Shown: in pieces, positions 60,656 to 64,000 of the stretch
Layout: each line of letters opens with the position of its first letter
How positions within the stretch are numbered: the first letter of the stretch is position 1
The notes under the pieces: generated by a model
Database searches by the model: none
What the model saw: the letters and a program-made list of their open reading frames with translations, nothing else
Told to the model about the DNA's origin: nothing
NCBI GenBank assembly: GCA_018857735.1
Contig: JABMCL010003576.1
Span: forward strand, 490,001-554,000
From: Alviniconcha marisindica
Taxonomy: Eukaryota; Mollusca; Gastropoda; Provannidae
Length of the DNA: 64,000 nucleotides
Direction of reading: 5' to 3'
Position numbers and translations under genes: made by a program

Positions 60656-60730
60656 CTGCAACAGAAACAGGGACAGCTCACCACACATCTTGTCATACTT
60701 TTGTGAAGGAAACTCTTAACAGCAAAGCTG

Positions 60731-60752
60731 CCCCCCCCCCCCCCCCCCCCCC
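60731..60752 (-). repeat. Poly-C tract
   Basis: About 22 C residues on the plus strand (G on the PPIE sense strand). Confidence 0.9.
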
Positions 60753-60917
60753 CACTCCAATGCAGACAGCTGTATAAGACCTTTGTAGTGACAGTATCTT
60801 TAAAATGAAGAAGATATCTGCAAGAGGGAAGAAGTTGTGGTATCTGCTTGTATCCAAATTTGGCTCTGTTAGTTCTTTCTTTGTTGTGTATTGTATTGCC
60901 CCATAAGTTCTTTTCTG

Positions 60918-60919
<2 letters not shown>

Positions 60920-60972
<53 letters not shown>

Positions 60973-61020
60973 CGCGCATGTGTTTATGTGTGTGTGTTCA
61001 TGCTTGAGTGTGTGTTTATG
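60920..61020. repeat. (GT)n microsatellite
   Basis: GT run in a PPIE intron. Confidence 0.95.
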
Positions 61021-61216
61021 TGTGTAAACTAAAACACATCATGGACTTAAGAAATGTTATGCACTGGCCATAGTCAGATAGTGACTGATTTGTTGTGCAA
61101 CAACCATAGCGACTGATTTATGCAACAGCTGTAGTGAGAGAATCTATTTGTCCTTCAAACATTATTATTCATCACACTAAAGTACCCAGCCAAACACAAT
61201 GCAATAACACACTCAC

Positions 61217-61322
61217 CTGCTGCTGTATGTAACAACTTGAAGTTTTCATCCTCAAATTTCTTGCCGTAGATAGATTTGCCACCAGTGCCATTGTGGTTTG
61301 TGAAGTCACCCCCTTGACACAT
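61217..61322 (-). CDS. PPIE: PPIE exon e4
   Basis: Acceptor TGCTATCAG; donor GCAG|GTGAGT. Encodes [35 protein letters not shown] plus one base, the conserved F-MCQGGDFT core with the Met and Gln substrate contacts. Confidence 0.97.
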
Positions 61323-61946
61323 CTGATAGCAGCAGTTAAGGCTCTACACAAGTACGGGGGAACACAACAGGTGAAGTATACATTGCTCTCTTTTACACAC
61401 ACACTCTCACAAGCACACACATTCTCTCTCAAACACACATACACACAAATACATGCACACCCACCCACTCAATCTCTCTTTCTCTCTCACTCATGGACAC
61501 ACTCTCTCAAGTTAGTTTTTGGAAATGAACATCCAGTAAACTGCACAGGGTCACCTCAGAATGAATGACACATTCAAAATTCTTTTACAGTTAGTTCAAA
61601 ACACGTCACCAAACCATAAGCAAAAGGCTGGACCACAGCTCCAGACACAACACAGTCAGCAGCAAATGCAACTCTCTCTTTCTCAAACACGTATGCATGC
61701 ACACACACACACCTTCACACAGAAGTCCCTGAGCCATGAATAACTGCCACTTAAAGTTGCTAATTATAAATATTCCCAACCACACGCTCACAAAAGCACG
61801 CACACTTCCTCCTCTCCGGTACACTAATTACATATCTGTTTTAGCTGAATACACACATGCAGATGTGCACACTACAGAATGTAAAAAATAAATTAAAATG
61901 TTTTGAATGTGAGTTTTCCTGGACATTCATGACAAACCAAGGATAC

Positions 61947-62026
61947 AAACTGGGGGATGATTCTGTGGAAAGAGCTCTCTCTGAACCCATAGCCCTTCTC
62001 GTGGGTACAAAGGCATCGAAAATTTT
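61947..62026 (-). CDS. PPIE: PPIE exon e3
   Basis: Acceptor GTGTCTGCAG; donor TTT|GTATCC. Completes a Glu codon, then [20 protein letters not shown] and RIIPQF, with the catalytic Arg equivalent. It has no ATG in frame and is easily missed by ORF scanning. Confidence 0.96.
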
Positions 62027-62545
62027 CTGCAGACACAGGAATAAAAGAGATCATGATCATCCACAAGCTCACTCATCCACTCCAGCGCCAGCTCTTTTTT
62101 TTTTAGCACAACTCCAATGTTCTGCAACAAAGCCTGTACAATCAGCACACTCAAACAGCATGCATATTTAAATGATTACATCCTTTTTCCAGCCACACTG
62201 CAACACTGATGTGATTTACCCACCTCAATGATCATGCAGAGAGGTTAAGCTAACCCCAAACTGTTCTTTTTGAGAACTTTGCTCCATATAAGAATACATG
62301 AAGATGCAGGTGCCAAGCCTGACAAGGTACAGACAAAAGGGGAAGCAGCTTGGCATGGTTGTCATGTCAATGTCCTGTGGGCAGGGGATGCCACAGACCA
62401 CAGAAATGAACAGAACATTTTGTTCTCCTGCTTCTAAGTTCTAGGACGATCAGACAGTTTAGTCTTTTTCATCAGTCTATAACTGATGTCCCATGCCAAA
62501 GTATTTCCCTGTCTGTAACACACATGCAAGAATATGCATACACAC

Positions 62546-62576
<31 letters not shown>

Positions 62577-62699
62577 GCAGACACCGAGACACATACCTAG
62601 AAGATTTGCTGTTTGGGGCACTATATCAGTCCGGAGCCCGCCAAGCCACACACATCCCCCCTCCCCCTGATTTTACACATTTTTCTCTCTTAGTCTCAC

Positions 62700-62838
62700 C
62701 TGCTGTTTTGGGCACCACATCAGCCCGGAGCTCCATGACAAGGCGACCTGCAGCGCGGTTTGCAATCTTGATGTCCATGTACACCTGGGGGTTGCTAGCC
62801 GGTCGTGCCTTCTTTGCTGGCACTGCCTCCGTACCAGC
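62700..62838 (-). CDS. PPIE: PPIE exon e2: linker end and domain start
   Basis: Acceptor TGTTTTGCAG; donor GCAG|GTGAGA. Encodes [46 protein letters not shown] plus one base. KKAR followed by [10 protein letters not shown] is the diagnostic PPIE junction into the isomerase domain. Confidence 0.97.
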
Positions 62839-63312
62839 CTGCAAAACATCACAATTTTACTAACGTCAGTTGCAAAACACTGTGGATTAACTGACATCAC
62901 CCTGCAAAACACTGTGGTGTAACTGACATCAGTTGCAAAATACTGGGGATTAACTGACATCAGCCAGAAAAACACTGGGATTTTATTGACATCAATTGCA
63001 AAACACTGGGGCTTAACTGACATCAATTGCAAAACACTGAGGCTTAACTGACATCAGTTGCAAAACACTACGGCTTAACTGACATCAGCCTGCAAAACAC
63101 TGGGGTATAACTGACATCAGCCTGCAAAACACTGGGGTTTAACTGATACCAGCCTGCAAAACATTGGGGCTTAACTGACATCAGCCTGCAAAACACTGGG
63201 GTTTAACTGACATCAGCCTGCAAAACACTGGGGCTTAAATGGCATCAGTAGCAAAACATTGGGGCTTAACTGATACCAGCCTGCAAAACACTGGGGCTTA
63301 ATTTGGCATGAG
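62839..63312 (-). repeat. About 32-36-bp array including the exon e2 acceptor
   Basis: About 13 units. On the minus strand many read CAGTGTTTTGCAG|GCTGATGTCAGTTA, where TGTTTTGCAG|GCTG equals the end of the intron plus the first four bases of exon e2 (intact near 63088, 63120, 63152, 63184, 63217 and 63279). Others read GCAACTG. Confidence 0.88.
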
Positions 63313-63586
63313 CCCATAAAACATTAAATACACATTTCAGTGCAGTGGAACCCGTTTTCACCCCCCACCCCCCCAATAAAAATCCAGTAAAGGTGGTCTT
63401 AAAAGCAGGGAGGTATCGGATCCAGGCTATTTCACACCAGGTGTTTCGTGCGGCAGTGTTTCCAACACTGAACAAATTTCATTCAGGATCCATATTCTCC
63501 TACAGGAACACACAGACTTTGTTCATAAATCCACCATCTGGTGCTGCATGTATTCTGTGGCTGTGTAGAGGGTCAAGCTTGCTTAC

Positions 63587-63705
63587 TTCAGCACCATCTT
63601 CAGCTGGCCTCTTGGTGGAGGCATCCTCTCCGTCTCCTTCTCCCTCCTCTGCTGTCTCCAGAGTTTCTCCTGCATGACTCTGCAGCCAGTTATCATCGGC
63701 CCACA
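63587..63705 (-). CDS. PPIE: PPIE exon e1 (first visible): RRM-isomerase linker
   Basis: Acceptor TTTGTGTTGCAG; donor GAA|GTAAGC. Starts with two bases of a split codon, then WADDNWLQSHAGETLETAEE, GEGDGEDASTKRPAEDGAE. It matches the PPIE linker (VWSDDDWLKKFSGKTLEE in the family) and its acidic stretch. Earlier exons are outside the window. Confidence 0.95.
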
Positions 63706-64000
63706 CTGCAACACAAAGACAGCCATATACTCTGTGAGCCTCTGCAGCCAGTTATCATCTGCCCACACTGCAACACAAAGACAGCCATATACTCTGTGAG
63801 CTTCTGCAGCCACTTATCATCTGCCCACACTGCAACACAAAGACAGCCATATGCTCTGTGTATTTCTGCAGCCAGTTATCATCTGCCCACACTGCAACAC
63901 AAAGACAGCCATATGCTCTGTGTATTTCTGCAGCCAGTTATCATCTGCCCACACTGCAACACAAAGACAGCCATATATTCTGTGTACTTCTGCAGCCAGT
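63706..64000 (-). repeat. 62-bp array built from the exon e1 boundary, runs off the edge
   Basis: At least four full units (spacing 62 bp: 63742, 63804, 63866, 63928, 63990). On the minus strand each holds TGTTGCAG|TGTGGGCAGATGATAAC followed by TGGCTGCAG, the acceptor plus the first ~25 bases of exon e1 (VWADDNWLQ), then TATGGCTGTCTTTG intron sequence. Confidence 0.95.

Larger units (their letters stand above)
58023..63705 (-). other. PPIE: PPIE (cyclophilin E), 3' part with full isomerase domain
   Basis: PPIE is a nuclear spliceosomal cyclophilin with an N-terminal RRM that binds RNA and the MLL1 PHD3 finger, and a C-terminal peptidyl-prolyl isomerase domain. Seven exons with consistent phases encode the linker (WADDNWLQSHAGETLE, then KKARP) and the whole cyclophilin domain from [10 protein letters not shown] to CGELV. 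The catalytic Arg equivalent ([10 protein letters not shown]), the FMCQGG motif, [14 protein letters not shown] and [10 protein letters not shown] are all present, so the enzyme should be active. The VWSDDDWL-like linker and the KKAR stretch separate PPIE from other cyclophilins. The RRM exons and start codon lie beyond the right edge. Transcription is toward PPWD1, same strand. Confidence 0.95.

Overview
The window is nuclear DNA from an animal with long, repeat-rich introns, most likely a mollusc and probably a gastropod. This rests on exon/intron structure, the three gene families, tRNA-derived SINEs and very dense minisatellites. The species cannot be fixed from the sequence. All gene models were built by hand from splice signals, reading-frame continuity and recalled human family members; no search or transcript data were used.

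Layout. (1) Positions 134-306 (-) hold one exon-like segment of an unrecognised gene running off the left edge. It is followed by about 5.4 kb of SINE pieces and simple repeats. (2) A KANK-family gene (KN motif, coiled coil, ankyrin repeats) occupies about 5769-31234 (+). Its first exon is not found and two alternative C-termini are possible. (3) The convergent intergenic region 31235-38377 holds a frameshifted Ty3/Gypsy-type gag fragment, a 57-bp array and a 104-bp hairpin. (4) A complete PPWD1 gene lies at 38378-53621 (-): 16 coding exons whose phases all join into 644 residues, close to the human 646. (5) The spacer 53622-58022 has no gene I can support. (6) The 3' part of PPIE (cyclophilin E) lies at 58023-63705 (-); its RRM exons lie beyond the right edge. 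PPIE and PPWD1 are both spliceosome-associated cyclophilins and sit here in tandem on one strand. KANK acts at focal adhesions and the cell cortex and has no evident functional link to them.

Most unusual feature. Many minisatellites are anchored on exon boundaries: each unit carries the end of the intron, the splice site and the first (or last) bases of the neighbouring real exon, and the array extends into the intron. I see this at acceptors of two KANK exons, four PPWD1 exons and two PPIE exons, and at donors of two KANK exons. A decayed copy of the last two PPIE exons also lies inside a PPIE intron. The introns therefore hold rows of decoy splice sites and partial exons.

Other points: a 598-bp MITE flanked by TTAA sits inside a SINE whose related copy shows the uninterrupted site; one PPWD1 intron is GC-AG; a very weak KANK donor runs straight into a long CT tract.
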